Shown: in pieces, positions 8,540-17,947 of the stretch
How the letters are laid out: the number at the start of each line of letters is the position of its first letter
Position numbering within the stretch: position 1 is the first letter of the stretch
Assembly (NCBI RefSeq): GCF_025717675.1
Contig: NZ_JAJIRT010000005.1
Span: 307,648-371,647 of the forward strand
Direction of reading: 5' to 3'
DNA from: Paucibacter sp. DJ2R-2
GTDB lineage: Bacteria > Pseudomonadota > Gammaproteobacteria > Burkholderiales > Burkholderiaceae_C
Length of the DNA stretch: 64,000 nucleotides
Program-made: the position numbers and the translations under genes
The notes under the pieces: model-generated
What the model saw: the letters and a program-made list of their open reading frames with translations, nothing else
The model's database searches: none
Told to the model about the DNA's origin: nothing

Positions 8540-9286
8540 GTGGCGACGACTTGGGATTGGCAGGTGTTCTGCAAGAACACCATAGACCAGGAGGTGATGC
8601 CGCGCTGCATGGGCAATGCGGGCGAGATCACGTACCTGGATTGGATGATGTCGGCTTGGGGCTGGACGCTGTCGGTGTCCGGCCTGGCTTTGATCGTGGC
8701 GCTGTTCTTCGGCTTGCTGGTCGGCATTCTGCGCACCACGCCCAGCCGCGCACTGGTCTTGATCGGCGATGCTTGGACCGAGCTGTTTCGCAATATTCCG
8801 GTGCTGGTCCAGGTCTTCCTCTGGTACTTTGTGATTCCAGAGTTGGTGCCTGTGCTCAAGACCGTCCCCAGCTTTTTGCTGGTGGTGCTGGGCCTGGGCT
8901 TCTTCACTTCGGCGCGCATTTCCGAGCAGGTCAAGGCCGGTATCCAGAGTCTGCCCGGTGGCCAGCGCAATGCCGGCCTGGCCATGGGCCTGACCCTGCC
9001 GCAAACCTACCGCTATGTGCTCTTGCCGGTGGCCCTGCGCATCATCATCCCGCCGCTGACCAGCGAGGCCATGGGCATCGTCAAGAACTCGGCCGTGGCT
9101 TTTGCGGTGTCGGTGCCCGAGCTCATCATGTTTGCTCGCCAGGCCCAGGAAGAAACCTCGCGCGGCATCGAGATCTATCTGGCTGTGACCGGCCTGTACT
9201 TTGTGTCCTCGATCGCCGTCTTCGCCCTGGCACGTGTCATTGAACTGCGTGCCCGCGTGCCCGGCATGGTGGGGAGCGCCCAATGA
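8540..9286 (+). CDS. gltJ: Glutamate/aspartate ABC transporter permease
   Basis: A 248-residue inner-membrane permease of the His/Glu/Gln/Arg family. It starts at GTG 8540, with GGGGAG nine bases upstream. The N-terminal region WQVFCKNTIDQEVMPRCMG precedes about five membrane helices, and the EAA-type loop NAGLAMGLTLPQTYRYVLLPVALRI contacts the ATPase. The N-terminal insertion and this order match GltJ. The last 4 bases overlap gltK (ATGA), pointing to translational coupling. Confidence 0.93.
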   Translation: MATTWDWQVFCKNTIDQEVMPRCMGNAGEITYLDWMMSAWGWTLSVSGLALIVALFFGLLVGILRTTPSRALVLIGDAWTELFRNIPVLVQVFLWYFVIPELVPVLKTVPSFLLVVLGLGFFTSARISEQVKAGIQSLPGGQRNAGLAMGLTLPQTYRYVLLPVALRIIIPPLTSEAMGIVKNSAVAFAVSVPELIMFARQAQEETSRGIEIYLAVTGLYFVSSIAVFALARVIELRARVPGMVGSAQ

Positions 9287-9948
9287 ATCTTGATTTCAGC
9301 TTTCTCAACTGGGGCGTGATCGGCAGCTATGTGCTGCAGGGCTTCTACTTCTCGGTGCAGCTGACTCTGGTGGCCATGGTGGGAGGTATCGCCCTGGGCA
9401 CGGTGCTGGCCCTGATGCGTCTGTCCGGCAAGCCCTGGCTGGCGCTGCCGGCCGCCGCCTACATCAACACCATGCGCAGCATTCCGCTGGTGATGGTGAT
9501 TCTGTGGTTCTTCTTGCTGATCCCCTTCGTCATCGGCCGGCCGCTGGGTGCCGAGATTTCAGCGGTGCTGACCTTCACCTTGTTTGAAGCAGCCTACTAC
9601 GCCGAGATCATGCGCGCGGGCATCCAGAGCGTGCCCAAGGGTCAGACCCATGCCGGCTACGCCATGGGCATGAGCTACGGCCAGACCATGCAGTTGGTGG
9701 TGTTGCCCCAGGCCTTCCGCAATATGCTGCCGGTGCTGCTGACCCAGACCATCATCCTGTTCCAGGACACCTCCTTGGTCTACGCCATCGGCGCCTATGA
9801 CCTGCTCAAGGGTTTTGAAACCGCGGGGCGCAATTTCAATCGCCCGGTCGAGACCTATCTGGTGGCCACGGCGGTCTATTTCGCCATCTGCTTCGGCATG
9901 TCCATGCTGGTGCGCCGCCTGCAAAAGAAGATCGCCATCATCCGCTAA
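9283..9948 (+). CDS. gltK: Glutamate/aspartate ABC transporter permease
   Basis: A 221-residue second permease subunit, pairing with GltJ to form the membrane channel. It has about five hydrophobic helices, and the loop HAGYAMGMSYGQTMQLVVLPQAFRNMLPV is the EAA motif for docking the ATPase. The start ATG overlaps the gltJ stop. It is followed by a 114-base gap with strong inverted repeats before gltL. Confidence 0.93.
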   Translation: MNLDFSFLNWGVIGSYVLQGFYFSVQLTLVAMVGGIALGTVLALMRLSGKPWLALPAAAYINTMRSIPLVMVILWFFLLIPFVIGRPLGAEISAVLTFTLFEAAYYAEIMRAGIQSVPKGQTHAGYAMGMSYGQTMQLVVLPQAFRNMLPVLLTQTIILFQDTSLVYAIGAYDLLKGFETAGRNFNRPVETYLVATAVYFAICFGMSMLVRRLQKKIAIIR

Positions 9949-9956
9949 ACATGCAG

Positions 9957-10029
9957 CCCCCGGCGGTGCGTACACCACCGCCCCCCGAGGGGGCACTCAA
10001 ACGGTTTGGGGCGGCCCGGCACCGTTTGA
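9957..10029. repeat. Inverted-repeat-rich spacer between gltK and gltL
   Basis: Several dyads are packed here: CCCCCGAGGGGG (9982-9993), GCGGTG / CACCGC around 9963-9981, and a perfect TCAAACGGT (9997-10005) / ACCGTTTGA (10021-10029). The C-run/G-run dyad resembles GC-rich extragenic palindromes I associate with Burkholderiales spacers. The last dyad may form a hairpin just ahead of the gltL ribosome-binding site. Confidence 0.5.
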
Positions 10030-10062
10030 GCTGTGCACGCTCAAACAATCAGGAGTTCATCG

Positions 10063-10797
10063 ATGATCGACATCAAAAACGTCTCCAAGTGGTACGGCAG
10101 CTTCCAGGTGCTGACCGACTGTTCCACCAGCATTCAAAAGGGTGAGGTGGTGGTGGTCTGCGGCCCCTCGGGTTCGGGCAAGTCCACCCTGATCAAGACC
10201 GTCAACGCGTTGGAGCCTTTCCAGAAGGGCGACATCGTCGTCGACGGCATCTCGCTGGCCGACCCCAAGACCAATCTGCCCAAGCTGCGTTCGCGCGTCG
10301 GCATGGTGTTCCAGCATTTCGAGCTGTTCCCGCACCTGAGCGTGACCGAGAATCTGACTCTGGCCCAGATCAAGGTGCTGGGCCGCACGCCCGACGAGGC
10401 CAAGACCCGAGGCCTCAAGATGCTGGACCGCGTCGGCCTGTCGGCGCACAAGGACAAGTTCCCGGGTCAGCTCTCCGGCGGCCAGCAGCAGCGCGTGGCC
10501 ATTGCCCGCGCGCTCAGCATGGACCCCATCGTCATGCTCTTCGACGAGCCCACCTCGGCGCTGGACCCGGAAATGGTCGGCGAGGTGCTCGACGTGATGG
10601 TCAAGCTGGCCCAGGAAGGCATGACCATGATGTGCGTGACCCACGAGATGGGCTTCGCCAAAAAGGTCAGCAGCCGCGTTATCTTCATGGACGCTGGCAA
10701 GATCGTCGAAGACTGCAAGCGCGAGGACTTCTTCGGCAAACCCGAGGAGCGCTCACCGCGCGCCAAAGACTTCCTGGCCAAGATCCTGCAGCACTGA
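10063..10797 (+). CDS. gltL: Glutamate/aspartate ABC transporter ATP-binding protein
   Basis: A 244-residue ATPase that powers GltIJK import. Walker [10 protein letters not shown] lies near residue 33, with the Q-loop in [18 protein letters not shown], the signature [15 protein letters not shown], Walker [15 protein letters not shown] and the H-loop [11 protein letters not shown]. The ATG at 10063 has AGGAG about 8 bases upstream; the in-frame upstream extension is not needed. It completes a standard gltIJKL operon. Confidence 0.95.
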   Translation: MIDIKNVSKWYGSFQVLTDCSTSIQKGEVVVVCGPSGSGKSTLIKTVNALEPFQKGDIVVDGISLADPKTNLPKLRSRVGMVFQHFELFPHLSVTENLTLAQIKVLGRTPDEAKTRGLKMLDRVGLSAHKDKFPGQLSGGQQQRVAIARALSMDPIVMLFDEPTSALDPEMVGEVLDVMVKLAQEGMTMMCVTHEMGFAKKVSSRVIFMDAGKIVEDCKREDFFGKPEERSPRAKDFLAKILQH

Positions 10798-10853
10798 GCC
10801 GGGCCGCGTCTCGCGCGGCAGGGCTGATCGGTCGAATCAGACGCGTCCGAGTC

Positions 10854-11744
10854 TCACGGCTCGATCGCCGCCCCCACCACCGCCGCGCCGCCGCCAATCG
10901 TGCCGATGCGCGTGGCACGGCCGGTCTCCAGGTCGATGCGGTACCAAACCGAGCTGCCGCCACGGCTGATTGCCGAATACGCTGTGTTCGACACATCCGA
11001 AACATCGAGTGTGGCCCGCTCGAAGGTGCCCAGGCCCAGCGAGCCGACGGTGAACAGGCGGCCGCTATTGGGCGAGATCATGGGCTGCACGCCTTCCTTG
11101 CTGCCCTGATGCACCAGCAGGCCTTGCCGGCCCTCGAGCGCGTAGTTGGTGGTGATCTTCTCGTCGCGCTTGTTGTAGCTGTAGCCCGCTGCGACGATGG
11201 CCACCAGCTTGACCGCATTCACATCACCGGCATCAAAAGCGAGTCGGCCATCAAACTGCAATCCTGGCAGCTCGGCATTGCCGTCCACCACCGCGCCGGT
11301 GTCTGGGTGCAGGCGCAGATTGAAACCCGCGTCATTGACCACGCGGATGCGGTCCACGGTCGGATTGAAATCAAAACCCCATTCCTGTGCGCCGTCAGAA
11401 GGCAAGGCTGAGGGCGTGCCGACGGCGCTGACGCTGCCGTCCTGGGTGTTGATGCGATAGAGCTGGCCACTCGCGCCCAGGCCGTAGAGCTGGCCTTTGG
11501 CCACCCGGTAGTCGATGCCCAGCAGGCGCTCCTGTGGCGCCAGGCCACGCAGCGGCTTGCTGCTCAGCAGCACCTGCGGCTGGCCAGCGTTGAACTGGAT
11601 CAGTTGCTGCGCGCTGGTGACGGCATAGATCATTTCCCTGGCGGCAGGCCCCGGAGTTTCGTCCGGCACGCTGCTGCAGGCCGCCAGTCCGACCAAAGCC
11701 AGCAGGGCCATGGCGGGGTTGAAACGCAAGAGGGTCGAGCTCAT
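10854..11744 (-). CDS. DUF4394 domain-containing lipoprotein
   Basis: A 296-residue predicted lipoprotein: hydrophobic leader then LAACSS, a lipobox with Cys near residue 23. The mature part is a repeated beta-rich domain. It includes LLGIDYRVAKGQLYGLGASGQLYRI, WGFDFNPTVDRIRVVNDAGFNLRLHP and a similar third section, matching DUF4394, a beta-propeller-like fold of unknown role. The ATG at 11744 is chosen over a GTG at 11753 because AGGAG sits 8 bases before it. It runs convergent to gltL and shares orientation with the GGDEF gene upstream. Confidence 0.85.
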   Translation of the reverse strand: MSSTLLRFNPAMALLALVGLAACSSVPDETPGPAAREMIYAVTSAQQLIQFNAGQPQVLLSSKPLRGLAPQERLLGIDYRVAKGQLYGLGASGQLYRINTQDGSVSAVGTPSALPSDGAQEWGFDFNPTVDRIRVVNDAGFNLRLHPDTGAVVDGNAELPGLQFDGRLAFDAGDVNAVKLVAIVAAGYSYNKRDEKITTNYALEGRQGLLVHQGSKEGVQPMISPNSGRLFTVGSLGLGTFERATLDVSDVSNTAYSAISRGGSSVWYRIDLETGRATRIGTIGGGAAVVGAAIEP

Positions 11745-11881
11745 GAATTGCACTCCTGAAGCGGCACGTTAGAAGCGCCGAGCTGCTGTACTCGGGGCCA
11801 GCCGATGCTGCCACGCTTGGGGCCGGTTCGCTGGCGGCTGTCGTAAGTGCTTTGTGGAATTGTTTGCTTGGCTTGACAGCG

Positions 11882-13516
11882 TCAAACCTTGGCCTCGCAG
11901 ACGCAATTGCGCCCACCGGATTTCGCGGCGTACATGGCCTTGTCAGCCCGACTCAGCAAGGCCTCCAGGTCATCGCCGAGCTGGCGCTGGGCGACGCCGA
12001 TACTGACGCTGACCGGCAGCGAGGTGCCACAGCGCGACCAGTCGAAATCGGCCACGCGTTGACGCACGCGCTCGCAGATCTGCCGAGCTTCGCCCAGGGG
12101 CCGCTCCGGCAGCAGCAGCACAAACTCCTCGCCTCCCAGGCGCGCCAGCACATCGCTGGCGCGGATGTCATGCTGCAGCAGCTGAGCCAGTTGCTTGAGC
12201 ACGGCGTCGCCAACGGCATGGCCGCATTGGTCGTTGACATGCTTGAAATGGTCGGCATCAATCAAGGCCAGGGTTAGCTGGCTTGGCTCGGGGCCGGCGT
12301 CCCAGAAGGCGCGCGCCTGCGCCTCCAGGCCGCGCCTGTTCAGCAGCTCGGTCAGCCCATCGCACATGGCGTCTTGTTGCAGCTGGGCGGCGCGCGCCAT
12401 CAGCTCGGTCTGGCTGCGTATCAGTGCGGCCTCGCGCTGGATGGCGGCGCGAGCGGTCAGGCGCGCTTGTTCGGCCTCGGCCCAGACCTCCGCGCTGCGA
12501 GCCACCATGCGCAGGCGGCGCTTGTAGTGTTCCATCATCAGCTGATGGCGTTGTTCGTAGCGTTGCAGGGCCGCTTGCAGATGGCCGTAGCTGCGCTCCA
12601 GGTGGCTGAGCTCGAAAAGGATCTGATGGGTCAAATCGGGTTCACGGCATTCTTGCGCGGTCACCAGCGCGCGCTCCAGGGCCTCACGAGCTTCCTGCTC
12701 GCGGCCCCCTTCGGCCGCGGCCATGCCGCGTGTCAGGCCCAGCTCCGCGCGCAGGGCCGCGTTCTCGGCGGCCACCGGGGCGGCCAGCTGCAGCAAAGCC
12801 GGCACGCCGGTCAGCTGGCCCTGCAAGACCAGGGCGCGCGCGTGTTTGACATGGGTCTCGCCCAGGATGCTTGTGTGGCCATTCAGGATGCAGGCCTCGG
12901 CGGCCCGCTCGTACCAGCGGCTGCAGTCCTGGGCATGGCGGGCGGCGGCTGCGTCGTCGTGGAGCTCGCGGCAGCGCAAGGCCTGGGTCAGATGGATCTC
13001 GGCCAAATTGGACAGACCGGCGCAGGCCGAGAGGCCGTAGCCATGGGTTTGTGCTTGCTCGATGCCGACGCTCAGGCTTTGTTCTGCGAGCTGCCAGTCC
13101 CCCATCTGGCTGATCAGCACGGCGCGGTTCAGGTGGGCCCGAACCAGCTCACGTGCCGCGCCCTGCTGTTCGGCCAGGGCCAGTGCCTTGCTGGCCCATT
13201 CCAGGCCTCGCTCCGGGTCGCCCAGCATGCCGAGCGAGAAGCCAAGGACGCTATATGCCCGGCCCAGTTCCTGGCGTGCTTCGGTCGCCTCCAGCACCGG
13301 CACATGAGGCAGCAAACGCTGCATGGCCTCCTCGTGGCGGGAGTCGTAGGCGGCGATCAGGCCCAGGGCGATGGCGGCGCGGCTGGTGGCCAACTCGTCG
13401 TCTTGGGCCGCTTCCAGGCAGCTTTGAGCCAAGTCGCGGGCGGCTGCCAGCTGGCCTTGGTCGAGCAGACCATAGGCACGTTGCAGCTCGGGGCTCATGG
13501 GTGGTGTTGTACTCAT
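11882..13516 (-). CDS. Diguanylate cyclase with N-terminal TPR-like domain
   Basis: A 544-residue cytoplasmic protein. Residues 1-330 are helical repeats of TPR character (for example ELGRAYSVLGFSLGMLGDPERGLEWASKALAL), then a coiled coil near 340-390, then a GGDEF domain. The active-site motif is GGEEF (LGGEEFVLLL, near residue 458), so the protein should condense two GTP into c-di-GMP. No RxxD inhibitory site was obvious. The layout matches the TPR-GGDEF group. The start at 13516 is a choice among in-frame ATGs (13498 is also possible), with a poor SD. It is divergent from pyrC. Confidence 0.88.
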   Translation of the reverse strand: MSTTPPMSPELQRAYGLLDQGQLAAARDLAQSCLEAAQDDELATSRAAIALGLIAAYDSRHEEAMQRLLPHVPVLEATEARQELGRAYSVLGFSLGMLGDPERGLEWASKALALAEQQGAARELVRAHLNRAVLISQMGDWQLAEQSLSVGIEQAQTHGYGLSACAGLSNLAEIHLTQALRCRELHDDAAAARHAQDCSRWYERAAEACILNGHTSILGETHVKHARALVLQGQLTGVPALLQLAAPVAAENAALRAELGLTRGMAAAEGGREQEAREALERALVTAQECREPDLTHQILFELSHLERSYGHLQAALQRYEQRHQLMMEHYKRRLRMVARSAEVWAEAEQARLTARAAIQREAALIRSQTELMARAAQLQQDAMCDGLTELLNRRGLEAQARAFWDAGPEPSQLTLALIDADHFKHVNDQCGHAVGDAVLKQLAQLLQHDIRASDVLARLGGEEFVLLLPERPLGEARQICERVRQRVADFDWSRCGTSLPVSVSIGVAQRQLGDDLEALLSRADKAMYAAKSGGRNCVCEAKV

Positions 13517-13617
13517 GGCCGGCCAGCCCTGCTTGCTGCTGAGGCCAGGGTGGCTGCTCTCAAATCGAAGCCAGCACGGCCGCCCAGGGCGCGGCAGGAT
13601 TTGGGACAATCAAGCTC

Positions 13618-14706
13618 ATGGCGCATACATCTTCCCCCTCCACATCTTCGTCCTCGTCTGCGGCCGTCTCGGCGGCTCCTCAGACCTTGAGTATCACCCG
13701 GCCCGATGACTGGCATCTGCATGTCCGGGACGATGCGGCCTTGCAAAGCGTGCTGCCCTACACAGCCCGCCAATTCGCCCGCGCCATCATCATGCCCAAT
13801 CTGCGCCCGCCGGTGACCACGGCCGCGCAAGCCATTGCCTACCGCGAGCGCATCGTCGCTGCCGTGCCCGCAGGCCTGAGCTTCCAGCCGCTGATGACCA
13901 TGTACCTGACCGACGTGACACCGGTCGAGGAGATCCAGCGCGCCAAAGACGCCGGTGTCGTCGCCCTCAAACTCTACCCCGCAGGCGCCACCACCAACAG
14001 CGATGCCGGCGTGACCGACATTCGCAAAACCTACAAAACCCTAGAGGCCATGCAGCGCGCTGGCCTGCTGCTGCTGGTGCACGGCGAGGTGACCGACCCG
14101 GACATCGATGTTTTCGACCGCGAGGCCGTTTTCATCGACCGCGTGATGCAGCCGCTGCGCCGCGACATGCCTGAGCTCAAGGTGGTGTTCGAGCACATCA
14201 CCACCAAGGAAGCGGCTGATTACGTCAGCAGCGCCGACGACTTCACCGCCGCGACGCTGACGCCTCAGCACCTGCTTTACAACCGCAATGCCATCTTCAC
14301 CGGCGGCTTGCGCCCGCATTACTACTGCCTGCCCGTGCTCAAGCGCGAGCTGCACCGCCGTGCCTTGATCGAGGCCGCCACCTCGGGCAGCAAGAAGTTC
14401 TTCCTCGGTACCGACAGCGCGCCGCACGCCTCGCAAATGAAGGAAAACTCGGTCTGCGGCGCCGGTTGCTTCACCGCCATGTCGGCGCTCGAGCTCTATG
14501 CCGAAGCCTTCGAGGCCATGGGTGCGCTGGACAAGCTGGAGGCTTTTGCCAGCTTCAACGGCCCCGACTTCTACAACTTGCCGCGCAACACCGGCCAGGT
14601 CACCCTGGTCAAACAGGACTGGACCCTGCCCAGCGCCGTGCCCTTCGGCTCGGCCGAGATCAAGCCGCTGCGCGGAGGCGAAACCCTGGGCTGGAAGCTG
14701 CTCTGA
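13618..14706 (+). CDS. pyrC: Dihydroorotase
   Basis: A 362-residue zinc amidohydrolase that cyclises N-carbamoyl-aspartate to dihydroorotate in pyrimidine synthesis. Zinc and substrate motifs include [44 protein letters not shown] and LGTDSAPH. It is the PyrC (class II) type as in enteric bacteria. The first 22 residues are Ser/Ala-rich and extend beyond the usual N-terminus; an internal start is not excluded. A DUF3025 gene overlaps its stop. Confidence 0.95.
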   Translation: MAHTSSPSTSSSSSAAVSAAPQTLSITRPDDWHLHVRDDAALQSVLPYTARQFARAIIMPNLRPPVTTAAQAIAYRERIVAAVPAGLSFQPLMTMYLTDVTPVEEIQRAKDAGVVALKLYPAGATTNSDAGVTDIRKTYKTLEAMQRAGLLLLVHGEVTDPDIDVFDREAVFIDRVMQPLRRDMPELKVVFEHITTKEAADYVSSADDFTAATLTPQHLLYNRNAIFTGGLRPHYYCLPVLKRELHRRALIEAATSGSKKFFLGTDSAPHASQMKENSVCGAGCFTAMSALELYAEAFEAMGALDKLEAFASFNGPDFYNLPRNTGQVTLVKQDWTLPSAVPFGSAEIKPLRGGETLGWKLL

Positions 14707-15470
14707 ACGCGCGGCTCTCGGCGGACATCGACTGGGACGCCGCCTGGCTGGCGCCCTACCGGCAGCGGGGTCAGGTCTTGAGTGCCGCCCTGGCTGCAGG
14801 CGCCAGCGTCGCCGAGGCGCTGAACGACCAGCTGCACGCGCAGCCTATCCAGCTCTCGGCCGGTGCCTTGCGCTTTGTTGACCAGGACGAGCTGCCCGAT
14901 GGCGAGGCCTACGAGGCCTTCATCCACCGCACGGCTCGGGTGCCCACGCGCGACAACGCGCATGACTTGCTCAACGGCCTGATCTGGCTGCATTGGCCGG
15001 CCATCAAGACCCGCCTCAACGCGCTGCACGAGCAGGCCCTGGCCGAGAGCGGCGGTGTGCAGACCCGGCGCGGGCCGCTGCGCGATGCCCTGACCTTGTT
15101 CGACGAAAACGCGGCCTTTTTGCAGGCGCCGCGAGCGCTGGAAGAGGCCCTGCGTCAGCGCGACTGGCCCCGCCTGTTCGGTCCTTTGCGACCCTTGTGG
15201 CAGCAGGCGCGCCTGCATCTGTTCGGCCATGCCTTGCTGGAAAAGCTGATGCACCCGCGCAAGCCCATCTGCGCCCATGTGTTGCTCTTGCCCGAGACGG
15301 CCGATCCCGCGCATCCCGGGGCCTGGATGGCGGCCGAGGCCTTGGCCAGCAAACCCTTTGTGCCGCTGCCGGTTCTGGGCGTGCCAGGTTGGTGGCCCGG
15401 CAATGAAACCGTCGATTTCTATGCCGATGCGGCCGTGTTCCGGCCCATGCCGGGCGCGCAAACCGGCTAG
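14703..15470 (+). CDS. DUF3025 domain-containing protein
   Basis: A protein of about 255 residues matching DUF3025, a proteobacterial family of unknown function. The [16 protein letters not shown] start, [19 protein letters not shown], and [24 protein letters not shown] blocks are characteristic. The start is uncertain: no ATG or GTG lies near the family N-terminus, and the frame continues back into pyrC. I place it at a CTG (14703) overlapping the pyrC stop; another CTG lies at 14691. Coupling to pyrC by stop-start overlap would explain a weak start. No catalytic motif is clear. Confidence 0.8.
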   Translation: MNARLSADIDWDAAWLAPYRQRGQVLSAALAAGASVAEALNDQLHAQPIQLSAGALRFVDQDELPDGEAYEAFIHRTARVPTRDNAHDLLNGLIWLHWPAIKTRLNALHEQALAESGGVQTRRGPLRDALTLFDENAAFLQAPRALEEALRQRDWPRLFGPLRPLWQQARLHLFGHALLEKLMHPRKPICAHVLLLPETADPAHPGAWMAAEALASKPFVPLPVLGVPGWWPGNETVDFYADAAVFRPMPGAQTG

Positions 15471-15505
15471 CATCGCCGCTTCCCTGGAACTTGAGGAGCT
15501 TCCTC

Positions 15506-16891
15506 TTGCAATTGACGACCTTGAATCCGGCGCGGCGCGCGCCGTCCTGGCGCGGGCTGCTGACGCTGGCTTTGCTTCTCTGCGGAGCCGCCAGCCAGGC
15601 GGCCCCAGAGTCCGTGCCGGCGCCTGCAGCGGCCGCATCGGCGCCACCGGCGGCCGTCTCGGCGACGGCCCGGCGTGTCTACGAGGGCACGCGCGGCCAG
15701 TTGCTGCAGATCCGCACCCTGCTCAAGAACCAGGACAGCCAGGCTTCGGTCGGCTCGGGCTTTCTGGTCAGCGAAGATGGCCATGTGCTGACCAACTACC
15801 ACGTGATCAGCCAGTTTGCCCTGGAGCCTGAGCGTTATCGCCTGCGCTTTGCCAGCACCGAGGGCCAGGAAGGTCAGCTGGAGCTGCTGGATTTCGACGT
15901 GCGCCGCGACCTGGCCTTGCTGCGTGCGCCCGCCGGTGCTTTGAAAGGGCGGGGCGCTCTGAGCTTCCGACCCGTGGAGCGGCCACTGGCCAAGGGCGAC
16001 CGCATCTACTCGATGGGCAACCCGCACGACGTGGCTTTCGCCGTGGTCGAGGGCACCTTCAACGGCCTGGTTGAGCGCAGTTTCGACCCGCTGATCTATT
16101 ACTCGGGCAGCATCAATTCGGGCATGAGCGGCGGTCCGGTGGTCGACGAAGACGGGCAGGTGGTTGGGGTCAATGTGTCGGCCATGTTCTTCGCCCAGCA
16201 GATGAGCTTTCTCGTGCCCGGTGATTTTGCCCGTCAGCTGTTCGAGCGCAGCCGCACGGCCAAGCCCATGAACACCCCGGCCTGGCCGCGCTTGCGCGAG
16301 CAATTGCTGCGCTATCAGGACGAGCTCAGCGCGCGCTTCATCCAGCAGCCCTGGTCCTCGGCCGGGCACAGCCGTTACCAGCTGCCGGTGCCGCAGGAGC
16401 AGTTCATGCGCTGTTGGGGTCGCGGCACGCCGGCGGACAGCAAGGGCCTGGAATTCCAGCGTTCGCAGTGCCGCATGGAGCACGCCGTGTTCGTCAGCGA
16501 CGCCATGCAAACCGGCTATCTCGACATGTCGCACGAAGCCTATGACGGCGGCAAGCTCGGGGCCATCCGCTTTGCCAAGCAGTACTCGGCCAGCTTCCGC
16601 AATGAGCGCCTGGGCCGCAATGACAAGGACCGCACGGCGCCATTCTGCAAAGAGGAGTTTGTCGAGCGTGACGGCCTGCCCCTGCGCGCCGTGGTCTGCC
16701 TGCGTGCCTATCGCAAGCTGGCCGGGCTGCATGACTTGAGCGTACTGGTCACCACAGTAGACGCCAGCACCGAAGGCGCACTTGGCCGTTTCGACGCCCG
16801 CGGCGTCAGCTTTGACAACGCGCTGAAACTGAGCGCGCATTACTTGGAGGGCTTTGCATGGAACGGCAAGAAGACCAGCGCATCGCGGTGA
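15506..16891 (+). CDS. Exported trypsin-like serine protease (S1C-type)
   Basis: A 461-residue exported protease. A TTG at 15506 follows GAGGAG by 7 bases and gives a signal-peptide-like N-terminus (RGLLTLALLLCGAASQA); a TTG at 15491 is the alternative. The catalytic triad is visible: His99 in LTNYHV, Asp135 in VRRDLALL, and Ser208 in GMSGGPVV. The protease domain ends near residue 250, without a PDZ domain. The remaining C-terminal 210 residues are unlike HtrA/DegP and include several Cys (RCWGRGTP, SQCRMEHAV, APFCKEEF, VVCLRAY), suggesting disulfides in the periplasm. It overlaps the FHA gene by 34 bases. Confidence 0.88.
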   Translation: MQLTTLNPARRAPSWRGLLTLALLLCGAASQAAPESVPAPAAAASAPPAAVSATARRVYEGTRGQLLQIRTLLKNQDSQASVGSGFLVSEDGHVLTNYHVISQFALEPERYRLRFASTEGQEGQLELLDFDVRRDLALLRAPAGALKGRGALSFRPVERPLAKGDRIYSMGNPHDVAFAVVEGTFNGLVERSFDPLIYYSGSINSGMSGGPVVDEDGQVVGVNVSAMFFAQQMSFLVPGDFARQLFERSRTAKPMNTPAWPRLREQLLRYQDELSARFIQQPWSSAGHSRYQLPVPQEQFMRCWGRGTPADSKGLEFQRSQCRMEHAVFVSDAMQTGYLDMSHEAYDGGKLGAIRFAKQYSASFRNERLGRNDKDRTAPFCKEEFVERDGLPLRAVVCLRAYRKLAGLHDLSVLVTTVDASTEGALGRFDARGVSFDNALKLSAHYLEGFAWNGKKTSASR

Positions 16892-17862
16892 TCGAGGTGC
16901 TGGGCCGCGACGGCGAGGTCCGCGCGCTCCAGCGTATCCATCAATGGCCGGCCTTGATCGGCCGCTCCGTGCTCTGCGATGTGGTGCTGGAAGACAGCCA
17001 TGTGGCGGCCGAACATGCGTTGCTGCTGTGGGACGAGCAGGGCCCGCGCCTGCGCTTATTGCCCAGCCTCAACGGCGGCTGGCTTGACGACCGCCGCATG
17101 GGCGGCGGCGAAGTGGCCACCATGCCGGCGGCTGCCTCTTTCCAGCTCGGCGCCACCCACCTGCGCTGGCGCAGCAGTGCTGAAGTCTTGGCTCCTGAGT
17201 TGCCTATGCAAGCGCATCAGCAGCGCGCCGCCAAGGCCGCTGCGGTCTGGGTTCCCGGCCTCCTGTGCCTTTGGCTGGCCCTGCTCTGGTTTGACCAATG
17301 GTCCTTGCTCAACCCGGGCTCACCCTGGGTGGACTACAGCGGCGCCGTGCTACTTCCGCTGGCGGTTCTGCTCGGCTGGGCCGCCCTGTGGTCCTTGGTG
17401 ACCCAGCTCTTCCAGCACCGCTTCCCTTTTGCCAGCCATTTGCGCCGGGCCCTGGTCGGCTTGACCGGCTTGCATCTGCTCGGCCTGGGTCTGCCCTTGC
17501 TGGCTTACGCGCTGAATGCGCCGCGCCTGATGGTGGTGGATGCCCTGGTCTTCCCGCTCGGTGTGGCGGCCCTGCTCTGGTGGCATGCCATCCTGGTCTG
17601 GCCCCGAGCGCGGCGCTGGTTGGGCCTGGCCATCGCAGCCGGGTTGCTCACCTTGCTGGTGCTGACAGTGGCGCGCCGCCTGGAACATCAGCATTGGTTT
17701 GGCCCGAGTTACCTGAGCGCCTTGCCGCCGCCGTCCTTCCGTTTGACCGAGCCCAAGCCACCCGAAGCCTTGATTGACGCCTTGCGCCCGCTCGAAGCCG
17801 AGTTGGCCCGGCAGGCCAGCAAGGACAACGAGACACCGAGCGGCGACGGCGAGTCGGACTGA
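16858..17862 (+). CDS. FHA domain-containing membrane protein
   Basis: A 334-residue protein. Residues 5-105 form an FHA-like phosphothreonine-binding domain (IGRSVLCDVVLEDSHVAAEHALL, SLNGGWLDDRRM). A linker follows, then about five membrane helices (roughly 125-285) and an acidic cytoplasmic or periplasmic tail. The 34-base overlap with the protease gene suggests coupled expression and a shared job. For example, the membrane protein might sense a phosphoprotein inside the cell and act with the exported protease, but this is a guess. No kinase is encoded next door. Confidence 0.82.
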   Translation: MERQEDQRIAVIEVLGRDGEVRALQRIHQWPALIGRSVLCDVVLEDSHVAAEHALLLWDEQGPRLRLLPSLNGGWLDDRRMGGGEVATMPAAASFQLGATHLRWRSSAEVLAPELPMQAHQQRAAKAAAVWVPGLLCLWLALLWFDQWSLLNPGSPWVDYSGAVLLPLAVLLGWAALWSLVTQLFQHRFPFASHLRRALVGLTGLHLLGLGLPLLAYALNAPRLMVVDALVFPLGVAALLWWHAILVWPRARRWLGLAIAAGLLTLLVLTVARRLEHQHWFGPSYLSALPPPSFRLTEPKPPEALIDALRPLEAELARQASKDNETPSGDGESD

Positions 17863-17886
17863 GCCCCGGCGCTAGCAGGTCGCATG

Positions 17887-17927
17887 CAAAAGAAAAGGCC
17901 CCGGCCAGCGTGAGCTGCCGGGGCCTT
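17887..17927 (-). terminator. Intrinsic terminator of cysK
   Basis: AAGGCCCCGGC (17895-17905) and GCCGGGGCCTT (17917-17927) form a perfect 11-bp stem. On the minus strand the stem is followed by TTTTCTTTT, so it ends the cysteine synthase transcript; it may also stop readthrough from the FHA gene. Confidence 0.85.
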
Positions 17928-17947
17928 CTGACTTGTCGGAGCCAGAC

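Noticed and set aside
16858..16891. Overlap of protease and FHA genes as a frameshift
   Set aside because: Both reading frames end and begin with proper motifs and the FHA start has a normal N-terminus, so the overlap appears genuine.
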